In this document: positions 55,501 through 63,874 of the stretch, piece after piece
Layout: every line of letters begins with the position of its first letter
Position numbering within the stretch: position 1 is the stretch's first letter
NCBI GenBank assembly: GCA_029262455.1
Contig: JAJCZJ010000091.1
Location: forward strand, 101,465-165,464
Direction of reading: 5' to 3'
Length of the DNA stretch: 64,000 bases
Source: Deltaproteobacteria bacterium
GTDB lineage: Bacteria > Desulfobacterota > Binatia > HRBIN30 > CADEER01
Made by a program: the position numbers and the translations under genes
The notes under the pieces: model-generated
Database searches by the model: none
Told to the model about the DNA's origin: nothing
What the model saw: only the letters and a program-made list of their open reading frames with translations

Positions 55501-55769
55501 TCACCACTGCCATTCGTGCGAGCGGCGACGGCCACAGGCTCGAGTCCGACTTGTACTTCGGCAGCGAGTGCAAGTGTCGAACCGACGACGTCAAAGATCG
55601 CCAATCGGTTGTCCGGCGTATTGACCGCGTACACTCGGTCGCCGCTCGGGTCCATTGCCAGCGGCCGAACGTGGCCACTTTCAAAGTTGACGAACGATTG
55701 CCCCAGGGCAGCCGTCGACAAGAACGCCGCGACCAAGATGCCGCTCATCGAGCGAATCAGTGTTTGCAT
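52503..55769 (-). CDS. YVTN-type beta-propeller fused to di-heme cytochrome c peroxidase/MauG-like domain
   Basis: HVRPLAMDPSGDRVYAVNTPDNRLAIFDVVG propeller; DSACASCHIFGDFDS and STCNTCHTVDLNAGFF heme motifs; C-term domain. Confidence 0.85.
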   Translation of the reverse strand: MQTLIRSMSGILVAAFLSTAALGQSFVNFESGHVRPLAMDPSGDRVYAVNTPDNRLAIFDVVGSTLALAAEVQVGLEPVAVAARTNGSGDVEVWVVNHLSDSISIVEIDAADVTLSHVANTLYVGDEPRDIVFGGSSFDRAFVTAAHRGQNRPGNPQITTEGIGRADVWIFDADAPGSGPIATPISIITLFADTPRALAVSPDGATLYAAGFHSGSRTTTVLEPVVTAGATPNKPADPTGNYPTPPNTGLIVKFDPVSGEWRDELDQDWSSVVRFDLPDFDVFRIDADTGSVIDSISDVGTIIFNMAVNPANGKVYVTNLEARNHVRFEGMDPIEGALTQGVKGHIAESRISIIDGTTVTPRHLNDHIDYLVVPGDEDEIEQTLAFPLDLAFSSAGTTVYVVAFGSEKVAVLPTAMIEGAGPIMRQSIDVGGGPSGVILDEARNRLYVMSRFTQRLNVVDLGISAVSDTISLRFDPSPALVQGGRRFLYDALRTSGHGDSACASCHIFGDFDSLAWDLGDPEGTTFPNPNPFVSGGPGNDFHPLKGPMTTQSLRGMANHGPMHWRGDRTGGASGEDPLDEDLAFKEFNGAFPGLLGRDAQLETEEMQRFTDFVLTMQYPPNPLKALNDSQQTYWKQGLSNGDFADGEFFYFNTPTDGGSTCNTCHTVDLNAGFFGGDGRSTFEGETQEFKVPHLRNMYQKVGMFGMPTAGGIPGGGFTGDQVRGFGVLHDGGIDTLFRFVSANVFNFPGTPAEQDALRREVEEFMLTLDAGLAPIVGQQLTITPENFSNGDVHARHALLVAQADAGDCELISKGVFNGVPRGALYLGSNQWRSDLSSEPIFTTSFVVGLSAGTSAAADATYTCVPPGLGARMGIDRDEDGFFDTDETVAGSNPADTLSIPGGAQTVSVATTTLTFKDDTQAPTDPNKRKFRFKSATKKDPQANRIVPPAFGAAGDPTSGGATLHVYNTNGSGEFTTISLPSTGWSNSGSSGYKFKDTSANAPIKLVNLKSDKLVIKGGKANFAYDLDEPSQGNIAVRLSLGTTIEWCAEARAKTSGNPPSPAKNDKRDKFKAERKTAAPALCPAPPIG

Positions 55770-55955
55770 GTAAGTTCCCCTCTCGAGCCCCTTGGCGAAC
55801 CCACCTGGCTCACCGAATGTCCATGAGCATGGCAGGCCTGAGGGTCCGCCGTCAATGTTTTTTGGGCGTTCGCCGCCAATAATTGGACGAAGTAGGCTCG
55901 AGCGTAGACAGATGTGAGCAACGGGCGGTTACGGTTTGTTCAATCTTCGTGCAGC

Positions 55956-58433
55956 CTAGAAGAACGCGCGCAGTGTGAAGCCCCATTGGAGCGGGGGGCC
56001 GTTGATGACGCCGTAACCGCTGGTGATTGGAGTGTCGATCCCGACGACGGCGTACTTTTCGTCGAGCGTATTCTGGCTCCAGAGAGCGAATTGCCAACGT
56101 CCCCCGTCGTCCTCGATGCCGGCGCGGAGGTTCAGGAGATGGGTTGGGCCCTGTGTGAGGTTAGGCTCCAGGTCCTGAGCTAGGTAGATGAAGTCGCGGT
56201 AACTGTACTCCAATCGCAAACGGCCGAGCAGGGGTGCATCGAAAAAACCGAAGTCACTCAACTCGTTGATGTACTGCGTGAAGAAACTCGATGTCCACCG
56301 CGGTGCGTTGTCGAGCTGCCGGCCGGCGAGATCCTGTTCGCAAAAAGCAGGGGTGCTTGGGTCGCTGTTTGCGAGTCGGGCCGCCCAGGTCTGGTCGGCC
56401 GTACAAGGAGAGTTGGGAAACGTGTCGTATTCGGCGATGTTCCAGCCCAATGCCGCACCGATGACAGTCGTTTCATGTGGAGCCAGGAACATGTCCGCTT
56501 CGAGGCCAGCGCTCGTGAGTTTGCCTGCGTTGGTTACGGTAAGCGCGGTTCCATCGAAACCCTGTGCCTGAAACTCATCGTAGATCGTGTAGAAGCCGGT
56601 GATGTTGGCGGTCAACATTCGGTCCAGCCAGGTCGTTCGCGCCCCGAGCTCGAAGTCCGTCGCCTCCTCGTCTTCGAATCTCGTGCTGACGCCCTCAGGT
56701 GTCCGCTGCTGGTTGAAGCCGCCGGACTTGAAACCGCGCGCGAATTTACCGAAAAGCATTGCGTCTTCGGTCACGTTGTAGTGCAAGACGGCCATCGGCG
56801 AGACGTTGTACACAGCGAGGGGTTCCTCGTTCAGGATGCGATCGGGGCCAAACGGGCCTGCGTCGATCTTGAGGGTCGCGATCTGGCTCCCGTCTTGCGC
56901 CTTTCGCTCGTGTGTTCCACGGACGCCGACAGTCAGGCTCCACTCGTCGTTGAAGTGGTACGTGCCTTGTCCAAAGAGAGCGTAGCTCCATGTGCGGTGG
57001 GTGTTCGTATCTCGGTTGAAGGCTTCACCGTTCTCGTCGGCGGTGAGGTCGAGGACTAACCCGACCGGCGACCCTACTGCCCGCCATTCTGGCAAGACGC
57101 TGATTTTCCCCAGGGTCAAATCCTTCTGGAAATAGTGGTAGGCGCCGATGACGTACTCGAAGTCTTCGCCTCCGGGCGAGACGAGCTGAATTTCAGTGGA
57201 CCATTGGTAGAACTTCTCGTCGGTCTCCAGGAGAATCGCGTCGTAGCCTGAGAAGTCTCCATCGAGAAGGGAGTCGGAATCGAAGCGGCGATGGCCGGTG
57301 AGCCATTTGATCGAGTGCTCTCCGATATCGTAGTTGAGCTCGGTCGAGATCCCCCAATAGCGAGTAGAATTTCTTGTGTCGGCGTCCGCGTCGACGATTC
57401 GGTCAAACGGGTCGACGACGGCTGGCAACGGGCGGCCGGTCGACTCGGCGAGTGACCCGAGGAACAACTCCTCCGGTGCATCGAAAGGGCCAAAGGTGAC
57501 GTCGAGACTCGGGGGTCCCTGGTAGGTGACGATGTCAGGCGCGCAGCAAGTGTTCTGGCTAGTCCCGTAGTCGGCGGAGAGCAAGAACTCGAGGTTGTCG
57601 CTGACGTCAAATAGGGTGCGCCAGCGGAAGCCGTTGGTGTCGGCGTCATTGCGACCGCCTCCGGAGAGGTTCCTGTCGAAGAAACCGCGCCTCGTGACGT
57701 AGCCGGCAATCCGGGTTGCGATACGGTCGTCGAAGATCGGCAAGTTGATCCAGCCTCGTAGCTCATGTTGGTTGTACTTCCCATAGACCACCTCGAGCAT
57801 CGCCGCGCGATCATCGAAATCGGGCTTCTTTGTGGTGATGTTGAAGGCCCCAGCAGCGGTGTTCTTGCCGAAGAGGGTTCCTTGTGGCCCGCGCAGAACC
57901 TCGATCCGTTCGATGTCGAGGAGCCCAGCACCGGCGGCTAGCCCGGTCCGCCCTTGGTAGATCCCGTCGATGAAAACGCCGACGGCGGCGTCGATACCGG
58001 CGTTGCTTTGGTCGGCTCCGATGCCGCGGATTCGAATCGCTGTGCTGCGGGTATCGACGATCGGGTTGACCGACACGTTGGGTGCGTACTGTTGGATCCC
58101 GCCGAACTCCGTCAGGCCGGAGTCCTGAACGAACTCTGAGGTGAGCGCAGTGACCGAGATTGGGACTTCCTGAATGTTTTGCTCGCGCTTTTGCGCGGTG
58201 ATGACGATTTCCTCGACACGGCCGCGCGAACGCGGTGCGGTACTTTCTTCGGCTTCGTAGCCGGCGTCCTCCTCGGCGCCTTCGTCGTCCTGACCGATTG
58301 CCATCGTTGCCAGGCTCAGACTTGTGAAAATGGCGGCCGCAATGGCGAGGAATCCTGCGCGTCGCGTCGCCGTGAGCGACTGTCGATCTCGCAGATCTCC
58401 CTCAAGATTGTTACAGGTTCTTGGACTCCCCAT
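55956..58433 (-). CDS. TonB-dependent outer membrane receptor
   Basis: VEEIVITAQKREQNIQEVPISVTALTSEFVQDSGLTEFGGIQQYAPNVSV; plug IERIEVLRGPQGTLFGKNTAAGAFNITTKKP; C-term GPPLQWGFTLRAFF. Confidence 0.95.
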   Translation of the reverse strand: MGSPRTCNNLEGDLRDRQSLTATRRAGFLAIAAAIFTSLSLATMAIGQDDEGAEEDAGYEAEESTAPRSRGRVEEIVITAQKREQNIQEVPISVTALTSEFVQDSGLTEFGGIQQYAPNVSVNPIVDTRSTAIRIRGIGADQSNAGIDAAVGVFIDGIYQGRTGLAAGAGLLDIERIEVLRGPQGTLFGKNTAAGAFNITTKKPDFDDRAAMLEVVYGKYNQHELRGWINLPIFDDRIATRIAGYVTRRGFFDRNLSGGGRNDADTNGFRWRTLFDVSDNLEFLLSADYGTSQNTCCAPDIVTYQGPPSLDVTFGPFDAPEELFLGSLAESTGRPLPAVVDPFDRIVDADADTRNSTRYWGISTELNYDIGEHSIKWLTGHRRFDSDSLLDGDFSGYDAILLETDEKFYQWSTEIQLVSPGGEDFEYVIGAYHYFQKDLTLGKISVLPEWRAVGSPVGLVLDLTADENGEAFNRDTNTHRTWSYALFGQGTYHFNDEWSLTVGVRGTHERKAQDGSQIATLKIDAGPFGPDRILNEEPLAVYNVSPMAVLHYNVTEDAMLFGKFARGFKSGGFNQQRTPEGVSTRFEDEEATDFELGARTTWLDRMLTANITGFYTIYDEFQAQGFDGTALTVTNAGKLTSAGLEADMFLAPHETTVIGAALGWNIAEYDTFPNSPCTADQTWAARLANSDPSTPAFCEQDLAGRQLDNAPRWTSSFFTQYINELSDFGFFDAPLLGRLRLEYSYRDFIYLAQDLEPNLTQGPTHLLNLRAGIEDDGGRWQFALWSQNTLDEKYAVVGIDTPITSGYGVINGPPLQWGFTLRAFF

Positions 58434-58490
58434 CGAAACTCCCCTTCAAATCCACGCCATTTCCGCGCCTTGACTTTTCAGCGGGCTGAC

Positions 58491-58510
58491 CGTAGTGACG
58501 ACTCACTACG
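58491..58510. promoter_or_regulatory. Palindrome CGTAGTGA-CGAC-TCACTACG directly abutting TetR start codon; candidate autoregulatory operator
   Basis: Perfect 8-bp arms; ends at 58510, ATG at 58511; lies in TonB-receptor/TetR divergent gap. Confidence 0.7.
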
Positions 58511-59194
58511 ATGTCAACCGATCGAGTTACCAGGGCTGTAGAGCCCCGTTCGCGCGCCAAACGAATGCCGGCGAACGAGCGGCGCCAACAAGTACTCGAC
58601 GCTGCCGAAGCGGTGTTTTCGGTCAACAGCTACCGCGATGTCGGGACAGCGGGAGTCGCGGCCGAAGCGGGCGTTTCGGAGCCCACTCTCTATCGCTACT
58701 TCGACAGCAAGCGCGATCTGTACCTGGCGATGCTGGATCGCAATGCCAAGCGACTGCTTGCCGGCTGGCGGCGACTCGCTGAGGAGAGCCCGTCGGCGAT
58801 GGGCGGCATTACGGCGATTGGTATCCAGTACTATACCCAGCTCAAGGAAGACCCTTCGCAGTTCTTGTTGCGTGCGCGGTCGCTACTGGAGACCGGCGAC
58901 GAGATGGTTGCCGACCATGCGCGCAAGGTTTTCTGGGAAACGTTCGAGTTTATTGAAGGGATCTACAGGCGGGCCCGGGACGCGGGGGAGATTGCCGCCG
59001 ACACGGATGTCAGGGCCCAAGCTTGGCTCTTCATGTCGATGGGCGGATTACTCGATCAATTTCTGCTGATGGGATTGGATCCGCCCGAGCTCGACGAGCT
59101 GGCGCGGATGATGGCCTTGGTGGGACCGCCGGTCGTTGCCGGTGCGCGGGTTCCCCCGCCTGCTGCCAAGCCGCTGGAGAACAAGAGTCGATGA
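58511..59194 (+). CDS. TetR/AcrR family transcriptional regulator
   Basis: RRQQVLDAAEAVFSVNSYRDVGTAGVAAEAGVSEPTLYRYFDSKRDLYLAML. Confidence 0.93.
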   Translation: MSTDRVTRAVEPRSRAKRMPANERRQQVLDAAEAVFSVNSYRDVGTAGVAAEAGVSEPTLYRYFDSKRDLYLAMLDRNAKRLLAGWRRLAEESPSAMGGITAIGIQYYTQLKEDPSQFLLRARSLLETGDEMVADHARKVFWETFEFIEGIYRRARDAGEIAADTDVRAQAWLFMSMGGLLDQFLLMGLDPPELDELARMMALVGPPVVAGARVPPPAAKPLENKSR

Positions 59195-60225
59195 GCGAGC
59201 GCATCAATCGCCAGGTCTTGTTGCGTGCCCATCCGGTGGGCGCACCCCGTGACACGGACTTCGAGTGTGTCGAAACTTCGTTGCCTGCGTTGGGCGACGG
59301 CGAGTTTCTCCTGCGCAATTTGTATCTCTCTTTGGACGCTGGATTTCGTCAGTGGATGAATGAAGGTGCCGGAGACGGATACTTGCCGGCGATGGAACTC
59401 GACGAGCCGGTCATGGGGCTGGTGCTCGGGAGGGTCGAGGAGTCGAACCATCCGCTCTACGCTGTCGGTGATCTGCTGATGTGCCGGAGCCGCTGGGAAG
59501 AGTTTTCGATCGCCGACGGCTCCGACTATATGTCGAAGTTGGCGCCCGATCCGGAGATCTCACCTTCTTGCTATCTCGGCATCCTCGGGCCAACCGGCCT
59601 GACAGCGTACTTCGGGCTGCGCGACGTTGGTCGCGTGCAGCCGGGTGAAACCGTGCTGATCAGCACAGCGGCCGGCGCGGTTGGCTCGACGGCGGCGCAG
59701 ATCGCGAAGATCCGAGGCGCGCGCGTCGTCGGAATGACCAGCACCGATGAGAAGTGCAAGTGGCTGACTGATTTTCTCGGATTGGACGCGGCGATCAACT
59801 ATCGCGCTGCGGGCGGAGTCGAGGCCGGGATTGCACAGCACTGCCCGCAGGGAGTCGACGTCTACTTCGACAACGTCGGAGGCGAGACGCTGGACACAGT
59901 GCTGGCCCACTTGAACGAGCGCGCCCGGGTGGCGCTCTCCGGTGCCGTGTCGACCTACAACACGTCCGAGCCGGTCCCCGGCCCTTTCAACATGTTCAAG
60001 GTGATCACGCAGCGCGCCATCCTGCAGGGCTTCATGGTCACGGACTACGTCGAAGAATACCCGGCGGCGATCGAGGAGATGACCGGATGGCTGAAGTCCG
60101 GCCAGCTGAAGAATGCTGAGGAAGTCGCGATTGGTATCGAGAACACCGGGCCGGCATTTTGCCGAATGTTTGCCGGAGGCAATCGCGGCAAGCTGGTCGT
60201 GCGCCTGACGGAGAATGAGGGATGA
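59191..60225 (+). CDS. MDR-family NADP-dependent oxidoreductase
   Basis: INRQVLLRAHPVGAPRDTDFECVE; LGILGPTGLTAYFGLRDVGRVQPGETVLISTAAGAVGSTAAQIAKIRGARVVGMTSTDEK; DVYFDNVGGE. Confidence 0.93.
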   Translation: MSERINRQVLLRAHPVGAPRDTDFECVETSLPALGDGEFLLRNLYLSLDAGFRQWMNEGAGDGYLPAMELDEPVMGLVLGRVEESNHPLYAVGDLLMCRSRWEEFSIADGSDYMSKLAPDPEISPSCYLGILGPTGLTAYFGLRDVGRVQPGETVLISTAAGAVGSTAAQIAKIRGARVVGMTSTDEKCKWLTDFLGLDAAINYRAAGGVEAGIAQHCPQGVDVYFDNVGGETLDTVLAHLNERARVALSGAVSTYNTSEPVPGPFNMFKVITQRAILQGFMVTDYVEEYPAAIEEMTGWLKSGQLKNAEEVAIGIENTGPAFCRMFAGGNRGKLVVRLTENEG

Positions 60226-60671
60226 GCGTTTCCGACCGTACCCTCGAGTATCTTCTCGACCATCACGACGTGTGCAACCTGCTCTACCGTTATGCGCAGG
60301 CCCTCGATGAAAAGAACTGGGAACTGCTCGCTACCTGCTTCACGCCGGATGCAGTCGCGCTCTACGGAGAGGTGCTGGGTCGCAAGGATGGTTTCGAGGC
60401 GATCCGAGAAACCTGTCGCAGTGCACTGGGCAAGTTGGATTCGAGCCAGCACATTATCTCTAACCCGGAGATTGAAATCGACGGCGACCGCGCGACTTCG
60501 CGATGTTATGTTCACGCCCAACACACCAAGGCCGGAACGCCCGGTGGCGACAACATGATCATCGGCGGGACGTACCTCGACGAGATCGTCCGCACAGCGG
60601 ATGGTTGGCGCATCCAGCAGCGCGAGTTGCGGTTTCTGTGGCAAGAGGGGAACCAGGCGATTCTCGGCTAA
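60222..60671 (+). CDS. SnoaL-like/NTF2-fold protein
   Basis: DHHDVCNLLYRYAQALDEKNWELLATCFTPDAVALYGEVLGRKDGFEAI...CYVHAQHTKAG. Confidence 0.88.
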   Translation: MSVSDRTLEYLLDHHDVCNLLYRYAQALDEKNWELLATCFTPDAVALYGEVLGRKDGFEAIRETCRSALGKLDSSQHIISNPEIEIDGDRATSRCYVHAQHTKAGTPGGDNMIIGGTYLDEIVRTADGWRIQQRELRFLWQEGNQAILG

Positions 60672-60701
60672 CGAGAGTCTTATTCCTTGGGGACGCAACC
60701 G

Positions 60702-61196
60702 ATGCCGGTCACGAACTACGAGAAGGTCGACGTATATCCGCTCGAGCCGGAGGTGCAGGAGCAACTCCTGAGCGAGCAAAACGAGTGTGTCTTCTGCTGG
60801 GGCACCCGCGATCATTGGCCGATCGGCATGGTCATGAGTTACGTCTGGAAGGATGGGCGGTTTTGGCTGACGGCGGCGAAACAGCGGGCGCGGATCGCCG
60901 CGTTGCGGCGCGACAATCGTGTGTCGCTCGCGATTACGAGCGTTGGCACGAGCTTGGGGCCGGCAAAGACAGTCACCGTCAAGGGGCGATGCAATCTGCT
61001 CGATGATCGGGAGACCAAGGACTGGTTCTACCCTGCGCTCGCCAGCGCCATCGTCCCCGGCAGTGACAAAGGGAAGCTGGCGTTTCAGTCGATGCTGGAT
61101 TCGCCGAACCGTGTAATTTTCGAGGTCGTTCCCGAAAAATGGTTCTCCTTTGACTCGATAAAGATGATGGAAGACTCGCTCTTCCCGAAAGTGTGA
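60702..61196 (+). CDS. Pyridoxamine 5'-phosphate oxidase-family protein (PPOX-fold)
   Basis: NECVFCWGTRDHWPIGMVMSYVWKDGRFWLTAAKQRARIAALRRDNRVSLAITSVGTSLGPAKTVTVKGRC. Confidence 0.85.
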   Translation: MPVTNYEKVDVYPLEPEVQEQLLSEQNECVFCWGTRDHWPIGMVMSYVWKDGRFWLTAAKQRARIAALRRDNRVSLAITSVGTSLGPAKTVTVKGRCNLLDDRETKDWFYPALASAIVPGSDKGKLAFQSMLDSPNRVIFEVVPEKWFSFDSIKMMEDSLFPKV

Positions 61197-61205
61197 AGGG
61201 CAACG

Positions 61206-62027
61206 ATGCAAGATCTCGCGGGTAAGGTAGCCGTCATCACCGGCGGCGGTTCGGGGATCGGTCGCGGTATGGCGCATGCTTTTGCCGCGGCCGGAATGCA
61301 CGTCGCGATCGGCGATATTGAACTAGCGGCTGGGGAACGCGTTCAACGAGAGGTCGAAGAGATGGGGATTTCTTCGATAGCCGCGAAACTCGATGTCGCC
61401 GACCGCGACGCGGTCGGGAGCTTTGCCGACAAAGTCTTTGACAAATTCGGCGAGGTGCACCTGCTTTGTAACAACGCTGGCGTCGTCACCTTCGATCTGA
61501 TGGACGATACCAGCGACGCTGATTGGCGCTGGGTCATATCGGTCAATCTCGAAGGCGTGATCAACGGGATCCAGGCGTTCATGCCGCGGATGAAGGCGCA
61601 AGCCGGTGAAAAGCACATCGTCAACACCGCATCGATCGCCGGGATCGGGCCGCACGAAGGGATTGCTCCGTACGTCGCCACGAAATACGGCGTGGTCGGG
61701 ATCTCCGAGACGCTGCATGCCGAACGCGAACATCACGGCATCGGATCTTCGGTCCTTTGCCCCGGCAACGTCCATACACAGATCGTCGCCAGTGGGCGCA
61801 ATCGACAAGACGATGTCGGTGGTCCGGACAGTCGTGTGCACCCCGACGTCCAGGAGCAGATCTCGGCTGGAATGGATCCGATGGAAGTCGGGCGCATCGT
61901 TCGCCAAGCGGTGATCGATGATGATCTCTACATCTTCACCCACCCGGATACGCGGGAGATCGCCGAGAAGCGTTTTGCAGCGATCCTTGCCGCTTTCGAC
62001 AAGTGCGCGGCTCGTAGCGCCTCGTAA
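61206..62027 (+). CDS. Short-chain dehydrogenase/reductase
   Basis: GKVAVITGGGSGIGRGMAHAFAAAGMHVAIGDIEL; LCNNAGV; YVATKYGVVGISETLHAE. Confidence 0.95.
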   Translation: MQDLAGKVAVITGGGSGIGRGMAHAFAAAGMHVAIGDIELAAGERVQREVEEMGISSIAAKLDVADRDAVGSFADKVFDKFGEVHLLCNNAGVVTFDLMDDTSDADWRWVISVNLEGVINGIQAFMPRMKAQAGEKHIVNTASIAGIGPHEGIAPYVATKYGVVGISETLHAEREHHGIGSSVLCPGNVHTQIVASGRNRQDDVGGPDSRVHPDVQEQISAGMDPMEVGRIVRQAVIDDDLYIFTHPDTREIAEKRFAAILAAFDKCAARSAS

Positions 62028-62057
62028 ATCGACGCTTCACTCTGAGGAGAAGTACGC

Positions 62058-63458
62058 ATGTCCTACCGAATGTTGATCGACGGCGCCCTCGTCGACGCGA
62101 CTGCGACAGACGATGTCATCAACCCGGCAACCGCGGAACCGTTTGAGAAGTGTCCGCGGGCAACGGCCGAGCAGGTTGACCAAGCAGTCGCTGCTGCCGT
62201 GCGCGCGTTCCCAGCGTGGCGCAAGGACGAGGCCGCGCGGCGTCGGGTATTGAATGAATGCGCGACGGCCATGCAGGCACGTGCGACCGACCTCGGCACA
62301 CTGTTGTCGCAGGAGCAGGGGAAATCCCTCGAGCAGGCGATCGGAGAAGTCTTTGGGGCCTCGATGTGGTTCGCCGGTTATGCCGCCATGGATACAGCGC
62401 CGGAGATCTTGCAGGACGACGACGACAAACGGATCCAAGTGATCCGCAAGCCACTCGGCGCGGTGGCAGCGATTACGCCGTGGAATTACCCGATCATTCT
62501 ATTGATCTTCAAGCTCGCACCGGCGCTGCTTGCGGGCAATACGGTTGTGGCGAAACCGTCTCCGTTTACTCCACTCAGCACACTGTTGCTCGGCGAGATC
62601 CTCAAGGACATCGTGCCGGCGGGCGTATTGAACATGGTTACGGGCGGCGCACATGTCGGCGCCGCTTTAACCGAACACCCGGACATTCGCAAGATCTCGT
62701 TTACCGGCGGCATCCCGACGGGCAAGAGAGTCATGGAGAGCGCCGCGTCCGACCTGAAGCGTGTCACTCTGGAACTGGGTGGCAACGATCCTGCGATCGT
62801 CTTGGAAGACGCCAATCCCGCCGATGTTGCCGAGGGGATTTTCTGGGCAGCGTTTCAGAACTCGGGGCAGCTCTGTATGGCAATCAAGCGCCTCTACGTG
62901 CCGGAGAATTTGCACGATCCGCTGGTCGAAGCGTTGGCCGAGCAGTGTCGTTCGGTCAAAGTCGGCGGCGGTCTGGAGGAGGGCACGCAGCTCGGGCCGC
63001 TCAACAACAAGGCGCAGTTCGACACGGTGCGCCGCATGGTCGACGACGCGGTGAAAGATGGCGCGAGTGTCGCTGTTGGCGGCGAACCGCTCAGCCGACC
63101 GGGGTACTTTTATCCGCCAACGCTCGTCACAAAAGCGCGGGGCGGGATGGAGCTGGTCGACGAGGAGCAATTTGGAACTGCCTTGCCGGTGATTCGCTAC
63201 CGCAACCTCGACGATGCGGTGCGACAGGCCAACGATTCGCACTACGGACTGAGCGCCTCGGTTTGGACGTCCGATGTGGCGCGCGGTGAAGCGATTGCGC
63301 GGGAGATCGATGCCGGCACGACCTGGGTCAACCAGCATTTCGATGTCAATCCGCTGGCACCGATGGGCGGCTTTCGTTGGAGCGGCATCGGACGCGAAAA
63401 TGGTCGCTGGGGATACGAGGGCTTCACCGAGGTCCAGGTGCTGAGCACAAAGAAGTAG
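62058..63458 (+). CDS. Aldehyde dehydrogenase family protein
   Basis: GAVAAITPWNYPIILLIFKLAPALLAGNTVVAKPSPFTPLSTL; RVTLELGGNDPAIVLEDA; FQNSGQLCMAIKRLYV. Confidence 0.95.
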   Translation: MSYRMLIDGALVDATATDDVINPATAEPFEKCPRATAEQVDQAVAAAVRAFPAWRKDEAARRRVLNECATAMQARATDLGTLLSQEQGKSLEQAIGEVFGASMWFAGYAAMDTAPEILQDDDDKRIQVIRKPLGAVAAITPWNYPIILLIFKLAPALLAGNTVVAKPSPFTPLSTLLLGEILKDIVPAGVLNMVTGGAHVGAALTEHPDIRKISFTGGIPTGKRVMESAASDLKRVTLELGGNDPAIVLEDANPADVAEGIFWAAFQNSGQLCMAIKRLYVPENLHDPLVEALAEQCRSVKVGGGLEEGTQLGPLNNKAQFDTVRRMVDDAVKDGASVAVGGEPLSRPGYFYPPTLVTKARGGMELVDEEQFGTALPVIRYRNLDDAVRQANDSHYGLSASVWTSDVARGEAIAREIDAGTTWVNQHFDVNPLAPMGGFRWSGIGRENGRWGYEGFTEVQVLSTKK

Positions 63459-63508
63459 GCGAGAGCGACGCCATCGCGGCGCGTCGAGTTGAGAGGACGA
63501 GGGCCGTC

Positions 63509-63871
63509 ATGTCGAAGATGATCGTCGAGAAGGATCGCTTCACGAATCGCGCGCAGGTGATGGAGGATATTCGCGACTCGGGCTACTGGCCGACGACCTT
63601 CATCTCCAAGCCATCGCCAGAGTTGCCGGTGCACTACCACAACCACGATATCCTCGGTTACGTCATTGAAGGCGAGACCTATCTGCTCGACGAAGATGGC
63701 ACGAGAATCGAGATTGGCCCAGGTGACCGATTGGTGATCCCGAAAGGAGCCTGGCACGCCGAGGGCGCGGTGCGCGAACGCGTCCTCTACATCGTGACGA
63801 CCCGTGACCCGATCCCACTCCTCGAGGCCGTAATGCCACAGGAGCCGAAAGGACCATTCCAGTCGTTCTGA
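63509..63871 (+). CDS. Cupin-domain protein
   Basis: LPVHYHNHDILGYVIEGETYLLDEDGTRIEIGPGDRLVIPKGAWHAEGAV. Confidence 0.85.
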   Translation: MSKMIVEKDRFTNRAQVMEDIRDSGYWPTTFISKPSPELPVHYHNHDILGYVIEGETYLLDEDGTRIEIGPGDRLVIPKGAWHAEGAVRERVLYIVTTRDPIPLLEAVMPQEPKGPFQSF

Positions 63872-63874
63872 TAC

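Noticed and set aside
60045-61301. 418-aa minus-strand ORF
   Set aside because: Antisense to MDR, SnoaL and PPOX genes, all of which have strong family motifs.
62258-63289. 343-aa plus-strand ORF
   Set aside because: Off-frame translation within the aldehyde dehydrogenase gene.
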